NCBI RefSeq assembly: GCF_016595675.1
Contig: NZ_JAENJH010000003.1
Location: 845,517-909,516, forward strand
Length of the DNA: 64,000 nucleotides
Direction: 5' to 3'
Origin: Prauserella cavernicola
GTDB lineage: Bacteria > Actinomycetota > Actinomycetes > Mycobacteriales > Pseudonocardiaceae
Shown here: positions 48,655-60,054 of the stretch, piece after piece
Numbering within the stretch: position 1 is the stretch's first letter
Layout of the letters: every line of letters begins with the position of its first letter
Position numbers and translations under genes: made by a program
Notes under the pieces: model-generated
What the model was told of the DNA's origin: nothing
Seen by the model: the letters and a program-made list of their open reading frames with translations, nothing else
Databases searched by the model: none

Positions 48655-50106
48655 CTAGTCGGGAGATCCGGCGGCGACGGCCTTTCCGTCCGCGGCGAGG
48701 GTGCATGTTCGGATCACCAGGCCCACCGGCTCGCGTACCCACCACGCACCGGTCTCCCTGCGCTCCCTGGGCGTGGTGTAGCGATAGTGGAAGAGCCTCG
48801 CCCGGACGAACGTCGGAGGTGAGTCCGGGAACGGGTTGCGGCGGAACAGTTTCACGATCAGTTCGTCCCCGGCCAGCAAGCGGGTCGCCAGTTCGGGTAG
48901 CCAACGGCTGCCATAGCGCGACGACAACGAGACGAACCACAGCTGCCAGTCCAGTCGCAGGTGATACGGCGCGATCTGGTGGGGACGGCGTCGAGGGTCC
49001 CCTGGCTTGCCCTTGAGCTCGTACTCCCGCCATGTCGTGTCCGCCGACACCACCTGGTCGTCGGTGCCCTCGATGATCACCTCGTGCCGATCGCGCGAGA
49101 TGGTGCCGAACGCGCCGTAGGCATTGACCAGATGCAGCCGGTTGAAGCTGTAGTTCATGATCTGCCCGTGGCCGAGGAGGTTCCGGATGGGCCAGTAGCT
49201 GAGCACCACCACGCCCGCGGTCAGAGCCAGAACCACGGCGCGGTACCAGAGCGGGGACTCCTCCGGTGTCGGCGGCGACATCGGGAACAGGTGACCGTCC
49301 ACAGTGGACACAGCGAGCGTGATGGTGATGACGTTGAGCCAGGAGAAGTTCCCGCTCAGCACCAGCCAGCCCTGCGTGGCGATCACGATCCCCGCGGCCA
49401 CCGTCGCGGCCGGTTGCGGTGCGAACAGCACGAACGGAACCACCAGCTGTGCCACGTGGTTCGCGCCGGCCTCCACTGTGTGCAGTGGCCGGGGAAGGTG
49501 ATGGAAGTACCAGCTCAGCGGGCCCGGCATCGGCTGGGTCTCGTGGTGGTAGTAGAGGCAGGTCAGGTCGCGCCAGCATCGGTCGCCACGCAACTTGATC
49601 AACCCCGCGCCGAACTCCACACGGAACAGCAGCCAGAGCAGTAACCACAGCACCAGCACCGGTGGTTCCACGTGCGCGGGCCCGAGGAAGATCGCCAGGA
49701 ACCCGGCTTCCAGCAGCAGCGACTCCCAGCCGAACGAGTACCAGAGTTGACCGACGTTGACGATCGACAGGTAGAACACCCACGGCACCGTCCAGAACAG
49801 CATGTGCGCCCACACCGGCAGCCCGTCGGCGAGCCCGGCGACGAGCGCGGCCGACACGAGCGCACCGCTGAGCGCGATCGCGAAGAAGAAACGGTCCGAG
49901 TAGTGGAGGTGGAACAGACTCGGCGACCGGCGGAAGCCGACCTCCCGCACGAAGCGGGGGATCGGCAGCAGACCACGTTCACCGAGCAGCGCCCTGAACT
50001 GGTTGAGCGCCACAACGAAGGCGACGAGATAGATCGCGGCCAGCATCCGCTGGAACACCAGGCGCGAGGCCCAGTAGTCCTGGTCGCCGAACCACTCCCA
50101 GCTCAC
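48655..50106 (-). CDS. Lipase maturation factor (LMF)-like membrane protein
   Basis: 483 residues resembling the lipase maturation factor family first known from the vertebrate ER protein LMF1. It begins [20 protein letters not shown], has about eight membrane helices over residues 20-320 with [20 protein letters not shown] near residue 180, and ends with a soluble domain ([20 protein letters not shown], then WFVSL). Bacterial members exist in actinomycetes; their job is not established. GTG at 50106 is chosen because upstream residues are Arg-rich noise and AGGAG lies 11 bases ahead. 25 bases after eda on the same strand. Confidence 0.85.
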   Translation of the reverse strand: MSWEWFGDQDYWASRLVFQRMLAAIYLVAFVVALNQFRALLGERGLLPIPRFVREVGFRRSPSLFHLHYSDRFFFAIALSGALVSAALVAGLADGLPVWAHMLFWTVPWVFYLSIVNVGQLWYSFGWESLLLEAGFLAIFLGPAHVEPPVLVLWLLLWLLFRVEFGAGLIKLRGDRCWRDLTCLYYHHETQPMPGPLSWYFHHLPRPLHTVEAGANHVAQLVVPFVLFAPQPAATVAAGIVIATQGWLVLSGNFSWLNVITITLAVSTVDGHLFPMSPPTPEESPLWYRAVVLALTAGVVVLSYWPIRNLLGHGQIMNYSFNRLHLVNAYGAFGTISRDRHEVIIEGTDDQVVSADTTWREYELKGKPGDPRRRPHQIAPYHLRLDWQLWFVSLSSRYGSRWLPELATRLLAGDELIVKLFRRNPFPDSPPTFVRARLFHYRYTTPRERRETGAWWVREPVGLVIRTCTLAADGKAVAAGSPD

Positions 50107-50131
50107 CGCAAGCGCTTCTCCTGACGAGCCG

Positions 50132-50754
50132 TCACCGCTCGAGCGTCGATGCCTCCTTCGCCAGGGCCTCGATCCGCGCGTAGTCCCGAGCGGCCAACGC
50201 ATCCTTCGGGGTCAACCACGTGCCACCCACACAGCCTACGTTCGGCAGTGCCAGGTAGCGCGGTGCACTCGCGGGCGTGATGCCGCCCGTCGGGCAGAAC
50301 CGCAGGTCCGGCAACGGGCCCGCGATGGCGCTCAGCGCGGGCGCGCCACCGCTGGCCTCCGCGGGAAAGAACTTGAGCGTGTCCAGGCCCCGCTCGGCCA
50401 GGCGCATCGCCTCGGACACTGTCGCCGCACCGGGCAGGAACGGCAGGCCCGTGGCGAACGCGCCGTCCAGCACGGAGTCCGTCGCGCCGGGCGTCACCAG
50501 GAACGACGCGCCCGCATCGGCCGCCTGTCGCGCGTGCTCGGGTCGTGTGACCGTGCCCGCGCCCACCACGATGCCGGGCACCTCGGCGGCCACCCGGGCG
50601 ATGGCCTCGAGCGCGACCGGGGTGCGCAGGGTCAGCTCGATCGCGCGGATTCCGCCTGCCAGCAGCGACTCCGCGACCGGGACCGCGTCCTCGGCCCGGT
50701 CGAGCACCACCACCGGCAACACCGGCGACAGCTCGAGCACATCACGTCCGGTCG

Positions 50755-50758
<4 letters not shown>
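50132..50758 (-). CDS. eda: 2-keto-3-deoxy-6-phosphogluconate aldolase
   Basis: Class I aldolase cleaving KDPG to pyruvate and glyceraldehyde-3-phosphate, the last step of the Entner-Doudoroff pathway. 208 residues, with the catalytic Glu in [27 protein letters not shown] and the Schiff-base lysine in LKFFPAE. The GTG at 50758 overlaps the edd stop by 4 bases (GTGA), so the two are coupled. Confidence 0.94.
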
Positions 50759-52644
<1,886 letters not shown>

Positions 52645-52775
52645 GATCATCTCCGGTCGCTTCACTGGTATTGGGAGGCGGTGGGCGGCTCCGTCGCTGC
52701 CCTGTCCGTGCGTGGCAACTGACACGATACAGATGAGCGCACCGGGAAACAAAATCGATTAAGAAGATCACGATT

Positions 52776-52791
52776 AGTGACCTCGATCACG
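52776..52791. promoter_or_regulatory. CRP/GlxR-like binding site
   Basis: AGTGACCTCGATCACG contains the GTGA-N6-TCAC core of cAMP-receptor-type sites. It lies in the divergent edd/sdh intergenic region, in a stretch AT-richer than its surroundings (52745-52775), 108 bases before the first gene of the sdh unit and 132 from edd. In corynebacteria GlxR controls sdh; here the role is inferred from motif and context. Confidence 0.55.
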
Positions 52792-52883
52792 TCTGAAACT
52801 GCTGGTGTGCTACTTGTCACACTCCACGAGGACGGGCAGAGTCGGCCATGAGCCCGACCGGACTGATTCGGAGGTCACGGAAG

Positions 52884-53168
52884 ATGTCCACCACAGAACT
52901 GACCGAGCTCCGCAGGACCATTGGGCAGCTGAGGCAGTGCGTCGGAGCGCTGCGTGCGCGTTACGGCGAAGCTCCCGCGGTCCGCAGGCTCGTCAACGAT
53001 GTCGAGCGCCTCGACATCGACGCGATCGATCTCGACCAGATGGCTCCCGTGCCCGCGCAGGCGGGGCCCGTCGATGTCGTGCCGGTGCCCGACACCCCGT
53101 ACGACCCGGCGCTGTGGGAGGGCGCCGACGACGAAGGCGTCGGTGGTCACCAGCGGCACCAGCGCTGA
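52884..53168 (+). CDS. Small uncharacterised protein upstream of the sdh operon
   Basis: 94 residues with a helical N-terminal half (ELTELRRTIGQLRQCVGALR, possible short coiled coil) and an acidic, Pro-rich C-terminal half ending in GADDEGVGGHQRHQR. No membrane segment or catalytic motif. The ATG at 52884 follows GGAGG by 9 bases; an ATG at 52848 is a weaker alternative. It ends 17 bases before sdhC, so it is probably cotranscribed with the succinate dehydrogenase genes. Function unknown. Confidence 0.72.
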   Translation: MSTTELTELRRTIGQLRQCVGALRARYGEAPAVRRLVNDVERLDIDAIDLDQMAPVPAQAGPVDVVPVPDTPYDPALWEGADDEGVGGHQRHQR

Positions 53169-53185
53169 AGGCGGCGGCTGGCAAC

Positions 53186-53983
53186 GTGGCAAGCCCCGTC
53201 GAGACTCCGACTCCCGCCCGCTCGCGCGCGCGCATCTCCGCGCGGACCCTGCGGACCGACCGCTGGTGGATACAACCACTGTTCACCACGCTCGGTCTGG
53301 CGACATTCGTCGTCTACGCGGGTATCCGCTCGTTCATGCGCTCGGGCTACTGGGCCGCCGAAGAGCACTACCTGACGCCGTTCTACTCGCCGTGCATCAG
53401 CGACTCGTGCGTGCCGGGCTCGGCGCACTTCGGCACGCCACTGGGCGAGCTGCCCGGGTTCATTCCGCTGGCGTTCCTGTCGCTGCCGTTCCTGCTCGGG
53501 TTCCGGCTGACCTGCTACTACTACCGCAAGGCCTACTATCGCTCGATCTGGCTCTCGCCGCCCGCCTGCGGCGTCGCCGAACCGCACGCGAAGTACACGG
53601 GCGAGACGCGGCTGCCGCTCATCGTGCAGAACGCGCACCGCTACTTCTTCTACGTCGCGTTCGTGATCACGCTGATCAACACCTACGACGCCATCGTGGC
53701 GTTCCAGGGCGGCTTCGGTCTCGGCAACCTGGTTCTGCTCGGCAACGTCGTGCTGCTCTGGTGCTACACGCTCTCGTGTCACTCATGCAGACACGTCACG
53801 GGCGGAAGGCTCAAACACTTCTCCCGAAACCCCGTCCGGTACCGGATCTGGACCCAGGTCAGCAGGCTGAACACCCGGCACATGCAGTTCGCGTGGCTCA
53901 CGTTGGCGTCGCTGATGATCACCGACCTCTACGTGTGGCTCGTGTCGACCAACACGATCTCCGATCTGCGTTTCATCAACTGA
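53186..53983 (+). CDS. sdhC: Succinate dehydrogenase membrane anchor subunit (Sdh1 type)
   Basis: 265 residues with about five membrane helices. It has conserved His residues suited to heme/quinone binding (QNAHRYFFYVAFVITLINTY near residue 150, SCHSCRHVTGG near residue 198). It matches the Rv0249c-type single anchor of mycobacterial Sdh1 rather than the separate SdhC/SdhD pair. GTG start, then sdhA 24 bases later. It passes electrons from the Fe-S subunit to menaquinone. Confidence 0.87.
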   Translation: MASPVETPTPARSRARISARTLRTDRWWIQPLFTTLGLATFVVYAGIRSFMRSGYWAAEEHYLTPFYSPCISDSCVPGSAHFGTPLGELPGFIPLAFLSLPFLLGFRLTCYYYRKAYYRSIWLSPPACGVAEPHAKYTGETRLPLIVQNAHRYFFYVAFVITLINTYDAIVAFQGGFGLGNLVLLGNVVLLWCYTLSCHSCRHVTGGRLKHFSRNPVRYRIWTQVSRLNTRHMQFAWLTLASLMITDLYVWLVSTNTISDLRFIN

Positions 53984-54007
53984 ACAGTTCTTTCGAGGTG
54001 GCAATTC

Positions 54008-55924
54008 ATGACCGAGGTCGAACGGCACAGCTACGACGTCGTGGTGATCGGTGCCGGCGGCGCGGGCCTGCGCGCGGTGATCGAAGCGCGGCAGCGGGGC
54101 CTGAGTGTCGCGGTGGTGTGCAAGTCGTTGTTCGGCAAGGCGCACACCGTGATGGCAGAGGGCGGGTGCGCGGCGTCGATGGGCAACGCGAACTCGAACG
54201 ACAACTGGCAGGTGCACTTCCGCGACACCATGCGTGGCGGCAAGTTCCTCAACAACTGGCGCATGGCGGAACTGCACGCGCGGGAGGCTCCCGACCGTGT
54301 GTGGGAGCTGGAGTCCTACGGAGCGCTCTTCGACCGCACCAAGGACGGCCGGATCAGCCAGCGCAACTTCGGCGGTCACACCTATCCGCGGCTCGCCCAC
54401 GTCGGTGACCGCACGGGGCTCGAACTGATCCGCACCATGCAACAGAAGATCGTGTCGCTGCAGCAGGAGGACTACAAGCAGTACGGCGACTACGAGGCCA
54501 GAGTCAAGGTCTTCGCCGAGTGCACGATCACCGAGCTGCTCAAGGACGGGGGCCGGATCGCGGGCGCGTTCGGCTACTGGCGCGAGTCCGGGCGCTTCGT
54601 GCTCTTCGAGACCCCTGCCGTGGTGGTGGCGACCGGAGGCATCGGCAAGTCGTTCAAGGTGACGTCGAACTCGTGGGAGTACACCGGCGACGGGCACGCA
54701 CTGGCCCTGCGCGCGGGCGCGAGCCTGATCAACATGGAGTTCGTGCAGTTCCACCCCACGGGGATGGTCTGGCCGCCCAGCGTCAAGGGCATCCTCGTGA
54801 CCGAGGGCGTGCGCGGCGACGGCGGCGTGCTGAAGAACTCGCAGGGCGAGCGGTTCATGTTCCGCTACATCCCGGACGTGTTCAAAGGCCAGTACGCCGA
54901 CAGCGAGGACGAGGCCGATCGCTGGTACGACGACGCGGACAACAACCGCAGGACACCCGACCTGCTCCCACGCGACGAGGTTGCCAGGGCCATCAACGCG
55001 GAGGTCAAGGAGGGCAGGGGCTCGCCGCACGGTGGCGTGTTCCTCGACATCGCCAGCCGGCTGCCGACCGAGGAGATCAAGCGCAGGCTCCCCTCGATGT
55101 ACCACCAGTTCAAGGAACTGGCCGATGTGGACATCACCAAGGAGCCCATGGAGGTCGGGCCCACCTGTCACTACGTGATGGGCGGGATCGAGGTGGACCC
55201 GGACACGGCCTCGTCGAGCGTGCCGGGCCTGTTCGCGGCGGGGGAGTGCTCGGGCGGGATGCACGGCTCCAACCGGCTCGGCGGCAACTCGCTGTCGGAC
55301 CTGCTCGTGTTCGGCCGCAGGGCCGGCCTTGGCGCGGCGTCCTATGTGGAGTCGCTGGCGGAGCGCCCCGTGGTGGCCGACGCCGACATCACCGCGGCCG
55401 CGAAGCTCGCGGTGGCGCCGTTCGACCCGCCGGCGGACGGTGTCGACGCGGAGAACCCCTACACCCTGCACACCGAGTTGCAGCAGAGCATGAACGACCT
55501 CGTGGGCATCATCCGCAAGGCCGACGAGATCGCCAAGGCACTGGACAAGCTCGGCGAGATCCGCAAACGCATCCGCGGTGTCACCGTCGAGGGGCACCGG
55601 CAGTACAACCCCGGCTGGCACCTCGCCCTCGATCTGCGGAACATGCTCGTCGTCAGCGAGTGTGTGGCCCAGGCGGCGTTGCGGCGCACGGAGAGCCGCG
55701 GCGGGCACACGCGCGACGACCACCCGCAGATGGACTCGCAGTGGCGCAACACGCTGCTGGTGTGTACCTCGCCGGGTGGCGACCCGCTAGCCCCGGACGT
55801 CGCGGTGGATGCCAAGCCGCAGGACCCGATGCGGCAGGACCTGCTGGAGCTGTTCGAACTCTCCGAACTGGAGAAGTACTACACCGAGGACGAGCTCGCC
55901 GACCACCCGGAAAGGACGGCCTGA
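54008..55924 (+). CDS. sdhA: Succinate dehydrogenase flavoprotein subunit
   Basis: 638 residues, close to the 646 of mycobacterial Rv0248c. It has an FAD-binding VVVIGAGGAGLRAVIEA, covalent-FAD His region GKAHTVMAEGGCAAS, FAD/substrate motifs EFVQFHPTG and ECSGGMHGSNRLGGNSL, and the catalytic Arg region TCHYVMGGIEVD. Oxidises succinate to fumarate at the membrane. GAGGTGG precedes the ATG. Stop overlaps the sdhB ATG by one base (TGATG). Confidence 0.96.
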   Translation: MTEVERHSYDVVVIGAGGAGLRAVIEARQRGLSVAVVCKSLFGKAHTVMAEGGCAASMGNANSNDNWQVHFRDTMRGGKFLNNWRMAELHAREAPDRVWELESYGALFDRTKDGRISQRNFGGHTYPRLAHVGDRTGLELIRTMQQKIVSLQQEDYKQYGDYEARVKVFAECTITELLKDGGRIAGAFGYWRESGRFVLFETPAVVVATGGIGKSFKVTSNSWEYTGDGHALALRAGASLINMEFVQFHPTGMVWPPSVKGILVTEGVRGDGGVLKNSQGERFMFRYIPDVFKGQYADSEDEADRWYDDADNNRRTPDLLPRDEVARAINAEVKEGRGSPHGGVFLDIASRLPTEEIKRRLPSMYHQFKELADVDITKEPMEVGPTCHYVMGGIEVDPDTASSSVPGLFAAGECSGGMHGSNRLGGNSLSDLLVFGRRAGLGAASYVESLAERPVVADADITAAAKLAVAPFDPPADGVDAENPYTLHTELQQSMNDLVGIIRKADEIAKALDKLGEIRKRIRGVTVEGHRQYNPGWHLALDLRNMLVVSECVAQAALRRTESRGGHTRDDHPQMDSQWRNTLLVCTSPGGDPLAPDVAVDAKPQDPMRQDLLELFELSELEKYYTEDELADHPERTA

Positions 55925-56679
55925 TGGGCTACGACGCGAAGCTCAAGGTCTGGCGCGGCGACAACGGCTCCGGTGCGCTCCAGGACTTCACCGTGGAGGC
56001 CAACGAGGGCGAGGTGGTGCTGGACCTGATCCACCGCCTCCAGGCCACGCAGGCGCCCGATCTGGCCGTGCGGTGGAACTGCAAGGCGGGCAAGTGCGGA
56101 TCGTGCTCGGCGGAGGTCAACGGCAGGCCGCGGCTGTTGTGCATGACGCGGATGTCGGTGTTCGACGAGGACGAGACGATCACGGTGACACCGATGCGCA
56201 CCTTCCCCGTGATCCGCGACCTGGTCACCGACGTCTCGTACAACTACACCAAGGCACGCGAGATCCCGTCGTTCACGCCGCCGAAGGACCTCGAACCGGG
56301 CGACTACCGCATGCAGCAGGTGGACGTGGAGCGCTCGCAGGAGTTCCGCAAGTGCATCGAGTGCTTCCTGTGCCAGAACACGTGCCACGTGGTGCGCGAC
56401 CACGAGGAGAACAAGACCGCGTTCGCGGGACCGCGGTTCCTCATGCGCATCGCCGAGTTGGAGATGCACCCGCTCGACGTGGCCGACCGGAGCGACGAGG
56501 CCCAGACCGAGCACGGACTCGGCTTCTGCAACATCACCAAGTGCTGCACCGACGTGTGCCCGGAGGGCATCCACATCACCGACAACGCGCTGATCCCGAT
56601 GAAGGAACGCGTCGCCGACCGCCGCTACGACCCGATCGTCTGGCTCGGCAACAAGCTCTTCCGCCGCGGCGAGAACTGA
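55924..56679 (+). CDS. sdhB: Succinate dehydrogenase iron-sulfur subunit
   Basis: 251 residues carrying three Fe-S clusters. The 2Fe-2S set is Cys53, Cys58, Cys61 and Cys73 (CKAGKCGSC); the 4Fe-4S set is Cys144, Cys147, Cys150 and Cys154 (CIECFLCQNTC); the 3Fe-4S region has Cys202, Cys207, Cys208 and Cys212. Translationally coupled to sdhA. A strong hairpin terminator follows 12 bases after the stop. Confidence 0.96.
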   Translation: MGYDAKLKVWRGDNGSGALQDFTVEANEGEVVLDLIHRLQATQAPDLAVRWNCKAGKCGSCSAEVNGRPRLLCMTRMSVFDEDETITVTPMRTFPVIRDLVTDVSYNYTKAREIPSFTPPKDLEPGDYRMQQVDVERSQEFRKCIECFLCQNTCHVVRDHEENKTAFAGPRFLMRIAELEMHPLDVADRSDEAQTEHGLGFCNITKCCTDVCPEGIHITDNALIPMKERVADRRYDPIVWLGNKLFRRGEN

Positions 56680-56690
56680 GTCCGCAGACG

Positions 56691-56732
56691 ACGACAGGGC
56701 CACCTCCCAGCGCGGGGAGGTGGCCCTGTCGT
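56691..56732. terminator. Strong bidirectional terminator hairpin
   Basis: ACGACAGGGCCACCTCCC (56691-56708) and GGGAGGTGGCCCTGTCGT (56715-56732) form an 18-bp perfect stem with a 6-base loop between the convergent sdhB and gluD genes. Confidence 0.9.
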
Positions 56733-56745
56733 TCGTACGTCGGAG

Positions 56746-57633
56746 CTAGACGGCGCGGCCGGTGGCCATGTCGTCCACGGCGCCCGGAGCGATCGTGGCA
56801 CCGCTGCCCTTCTTGCGCGTCCTGTTCCACTTCTCCAGCCAGCTGGCGATGGAGGTGATGATGAAGTTCAGCACGATGAAGACCACGCCGATGATCACGA
56901 TCGTGGCGATCGTGTTCTGGCCGTAGTTGTTCGAGATCGGCCGAATTCGGGTCAGCAACTCCGCGAAACCCACGGCGGCACCACCGAGCGCGGTGTCCTT
57001 CACGATCACCACGATCTGGCTGACGATCGCGGGCAGCATCGCCGTGACCGCCTGCGGCAGCAGCACGTTGGTCATCGTCTGGGTCTTGCGCAGGCCGAGC
57101 GCCTGCGCGGCCTCGGTCTGGCCCTTCGGCAGCGACTGGATGCCCGCGCGGACCACCTCGGCGAGCACCGAGCCGTTGTAGAGCACGAGCCCCGTCACCA
57201 CGGCGAGCAGCGGCCGCTGGTCCGCGGACACGTCGGTGAAGTTGAAGTAGAACTCGTTGGCGAAGATCATCAGGATCAGCACCGGGATGGCCCGGAAGAA
57301 CTCGACGGCCGTCGCCGAGGGCCAGCGAACCCAGATGTGGTCCGACAACCGCATGATGCCGAACAACGCACCGATCGGCAGAGCGATGAGGATGGCCAGC
57401 GCCGCCGCCATCAACGTGTTCTGCACGCCCGGCAGGATGAACGTCGTCCAGATCTGGCTGTCCGTGAAGAACGGACTCCACTTCTCGCCGTCGAGCTGGT
57501 TCTTGTCAGCCATCTCGGCGAGGACCCACCAGGCCACGCCGGCCAGGGCCACGACGAAGATGACGGTGTAGCCGATGTTGCGGGCCTTGGCCTTCGGGCC
57601 GGGGGCGTCGTAGAGGACAGAGGGAGCGCTCAT
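56746..57633 (-). CDS. gluD: Glutamate ABC transporter permease GluD
   Basis: 295-residue polar amino acid permease with a long N-terminal segment, about six membrane helices and the EAA loop (GLRKTQTMTNVLLPQAVTAM, near residue 183) that contacts the ATPase. Same fold as GluC, and forms the heterodimer of the GluABCD system. Its ATG overlaps the gluC stop by 4 bases. Last gene of the operon, ending at the 56691-56732 terminator. Confidence 0.93.
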   Translation of the reverse strand: MSAPSVLYDAPGPKAKARNIGYTVIFVVALAGVAWWVLAEMADKNQLDGEKWSPFFTDSQIWTTFILPGVQNTLMAAALAILIALPIGALFGIMRLSDHIWVRWPSATAVEFFRAIPVLILMIFANEFYFNFTDVSADQRPLLAVVTGLVLYNGSVLAEVVRAGIQSLPKGQTEAAQALGLRKTQTMTNVLLPQAVTAMLPAIVSQIVVIVKDTALGGAAVGFAELLTRIRPISNNYGQNTIATIVIIGVVFIVLNFIITSIASWLEKWNRTRKKGSGATIAPGAVDDMATGRAV

Positions 57634-58298
57634 CGCTTCACCGCCGATTTCTTGGCGACCCGGCCGAGGATCAGGCCGACGGGCAGGGTCAGGATCACGA
57701 AGCCGAGCGCGAAGACCGAGAAGACCAGCAGAATCCGGTCACTCTCGTTCTCGATCATCTCGGACATCAGGTACGACGCCTCGATGACGCCGATCGTGCT
57801 CGCGATCGTGGTGTTCTTGGTCAGTGCGATCAGCACGCTGGCGAGGGGGCCGATCACGGAACGGAACGCCTGCGGCAGCACCACGATGCCCAGCACCTGG
57901 GTGAACCCGAGGCCCAGAGCGCGGGCGGCCTCGGCCTGGCCGACGGGCACCGTGTTGATACCGGCCCTGATGGACTCGCAGACGAACGTCGCGGTGTAGG
58001 CGATGAAACCGAGCACGGCCAGCCGGAAGTTCAGCTGGTCGACGCCCTCTCCGCCCAGCGTGACGCCCAGAGTCTGGTTCAGGCCGAGCGAGCACGCCAG
58101 GATGATCAGGGTGAGCGGGGTGTTCCGCATCAGGTTGACGTACGCCGCGGCGAACCCGCGCATCACCGGCACGGGGCTCACTCGCATTCCGGCGAGAATC
58201 GTGCCCCAGATCAGCGAGCCGATCGCGGCGAAGAACGTGAGCTGCACGGTCACCCAGAACACGCCGAGCACGTCGTACTCACTCAGGAAATCGAACAC
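57630..58298 (-). CDS. gluC: Glutamate ABC transporter permease GluC
   Basis: 222 residues, about five membrane helices, with the permease EAA motif (GQAEAARALGLGFTQVLGIV, near residue 121) and the NTPLTLI segment of the HisM/GlnP family. The GTG at 58298 has GAGGAG upstream. Overlaps gluD. Gene order gluA-B-C-D near recA/recX and miaB matches the corynebacterial glutamate uptake locus. Confidence 0.93.
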   Translation of the reverse strand: MFDFLSEYDVLGVFWVTVQLTFFAAIGSLIWGTILAGMRVSPVPVMRGFAAAYVNLMRNTPLTLIILACSLGLNQTLGVTLGGEGVDQLNFRLAVLGFIAYTATFVCESIRAGINTVPVGQAEAARALGLGFTQVLGIVVLPQAFRSVIGPLASVLIALTKNTTIASTIGVIEASYLMSEMIENESDRILLVFSVFALGFVILTLPVGLILGRVAKKSAVKR

Positions 58299-58327
58299 TG
58301 TGGGTGCTCCTCGGGATGCTCGAACGA

Positions 58328-58357
58328 CCTGGGCCGGCCGTCGCCGGCCGGCCCAGG
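58328..58357 (-). other. Intercistronic hairpin between gluB and gluC
   Basis: CCTGGGCCGGCC (58328-58339) and GGCCGGCCCAGG (58346-58357) give a 12-bp perfect stem with 6-base loop in the 85-base gluB-gluC gap. Such hairpins often protect the binding-protein mRNA or partly terminate, so that more binding protein than permease is made. Confidence 0.7.
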
Positions 58358-58383
58358 ACTAGTTCGGCTCTGCTGTTACCAGA

Positions 58384-59229
58384 TCACTGCTCGAGCGAGG
58401 GCGGGTCGCCGACCTCGTAGCCGGACGGACCGAACCACTTCTCGGCCGAGGCCTTCCACGCGCCGTCGTCCTGCATCTTCTTGATGGCGTCGTTGACCGC
58501 GGTCCGACCCTCGTTGTCGCCCTTCTTCAGGCCGACACCGTAGTTCTCGTCGCTGAGCTCAGCACCCACGAGCTTGAACTTGCCGGGGTTCTGCGCGGCG
58601 TAGCCGGCGAGGATCGTGTCGTCGGTGGTCAGCGCGTCGACAGCGCCGGTCTCCAGGCCGTTGAGGCATTCGGAGTAACCGGCGTAGGTCTGCAGCTCGG
58701 CGTCGGGCGCGAAGTCGTCCTTCACGTTCTGGGCCGACGTGGAGCCACGCACCGAGCACAGGTTCTTGCCGTTGAGCTCTTCGGCGCCCTTGATCGAGTT
58801 GTCGTCGGCGCGGACGAGCAGGTCCTGGTGCGCCAGGAAGTACGGGCCGGCGAAGTCGACCTTCTGCTTGCGCTCGTCGGTGATCGAGTACGACGCGACG
58901 ATGAAGTCGACGTCGCCCTTCTCGATCATGTTCTCGCGCTGGGCCGACGGAGTCTCGACGAACTCGATGTCGCCCTCCTCGACGCCGAGCTCCTTCGCGA
59001 TGTACTTGGCGACATCGACGTCGAAGCCCTCGTAGCCGCCGTCCGGCGTCTGGAGGCCGAGGCCGGGCTGGTCGATCTTGATACCGACCGTCAGCCTGCC
59101 GTTCTCGGCACGCTGCGTCAGCGACTCGTTCTCGTCGCCACCGCCACCGTTGCCGCCACCGCAGGCGACCAGGGCAAGGCTTGTGGCCGCCGCAACGGCG
59201 CCAACGCGTAGTACTCGGCTGAACCGCAT
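58384..59229 (-). CDS. gluB: Glutamate-binding lipoprotein GluB
   Basis: 281 residues. Signal peptide with lipobox LVAC and Cys23, followed by a Gly-rich linker, then a polar amino acid binding protein fold: RLTVGIKIDQPGLGL, GGYEGFDVDVAKYIAKELGV, and ligand-contact arginine candidate in VRGSTSAQNV. The solute is probably glutamate by gene order. ATG with AAGGAA upstream. Followed by a hairpin before gluC. Confidence 0.93.
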   Translation of the reverse strand: MRFSRVLRVGAVAAATSLALVACGGGNGGGGDENESLTQRAENGRLTVGIKIDQPGLGLQTPDGGYEGFDVDVAKYIAKELGVEEGDIEFVETPSAQRENMIEKGDVDFIVASYSITDERKQKVDFAGPYFLAHQDLLVRADDNSIKGAEELNGKNLCSVRGSTSAQNVKDDFAPDAELQTYAGYSECLNGLETGAVDALTTDDTILAGYAAQNPGKFKLVGAELSDENYGVGLKKGDNEGRTAVNDAIKKMQDDGAWKASAEKWFGPSGYEVGDPPSLEQ

Positions 59230-59298
59230 GTGTCTTGTGTTCCTTCCATCTGGATCTCCCCGCTCGCGTCGGGGTGCCCGCAGGCCACGGGCGGGGGA

Positions 59299-60054
59299 CT
59301 AGTGGGTCAGAATCTTGCCAAGGAAGTCCTTCGCGCGCTCCGATTTCGGCGCGGAGAAGAAGTCTTCGGGCGTCGAGTCCTCGACGATCTCACCGTCGGA
59401 CATGAAGACGACCCGGTGCGCGGCACGCCGGGCGAAGCCCATCTCGTGGGTGACCACGAGCATGGTCATGCCCTCGTCGGCCAGGCCGGTCATGGTGTCG
59501 AGCACCTCCTGGACCATCTCCGGGTCCAGCGCCGAGGTCGGCTCGTCGAACAGCATGACCTTGGGCCGCATGGCGAGCGCCCTGGCGATCGCGGCACGCT
59601 GCTGCTGCCCGCCGGAGAGCTGGGCGGGGTACTTCTCGGCCTGGTTGGCGATGCCGACCCGCTCGAGCAGTTCCATCGCCGTCTTGCGCGCCTCGGACGA
59701 GGAGACCTTGCGGACCTTCTGCGGTGCGAGCGTCACGTTGTCGACGATCGTCTTGTGGGCGAACAGGTTGAACTGCTGGAAGACCATGCCCACGTCCGCC
59801 CGCAGCGCGGCGAGCGCCTTGCCCTCGGAGGGCAGGGGCTTGCCGTCGACCTGGATCTCGCCGGAGTTGATCGGCTCGAGCCGGTTGATGGCACGGCACA
59901 GGGTCGACTTGCCGGAACCGGACGGGCCCAGCACGACGACCACCTGGCCCCTCGGGACCTCGAAGTCGATCTCCTTCAGGACGTGCAGGTCGCCGAAGTA
60001 CTTGTTCACCCCGCTCGCACTGATCATCGGCGGCGCGGATGTCGCGGTGCTCAT
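59299..60054 (-). CDS. gluA: Glutamate ABC transporter ATP-binding protein GluA
   Basis: 251 residues with Walker [10 protein letters not shown] (near residue 44), Q-loop VFQQFNLF, signature LSGGQQQR, Walker [13 protein letters not shown] and switch His in VTHEMGF, the polar amino acid transporter ATPase pattern. First gene of the gluABCD operon; GAGG precedes the ATG at 60054. A leader inverted repeat lies about 50 bases upstream. Confidence 0.94.
   Translation of the reverse strand: MSTATSAPPMISASGVNKYFGDLHVLKEIDFEVPRGQVVVVLGPSGSGKSTLCRAINRLEPINSGEIQVDGKPLPSEGKALAALRADVGMVFQQFNLFAHKTIVDNVTLAPQKVRKVSSSEARKTAMELLERVGIANQAEKYPAQLSGGQQQRAAIARALAMRPKVMLFDEPTSALDPEMVQEVLDTMTGLADEGMTMLVVTHEMGFARRAAHRVVFMSDGEIVEDSTPEDFFSAPKSERAKDFLGKILTH

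Noticed and set aside
53783..55723. 646-codon open frame antisense to sdhA
   Set aside because: Same effect as for gltB: an antisense shadow of a conserved gene, with no family resemblance and no ribosome binding site.
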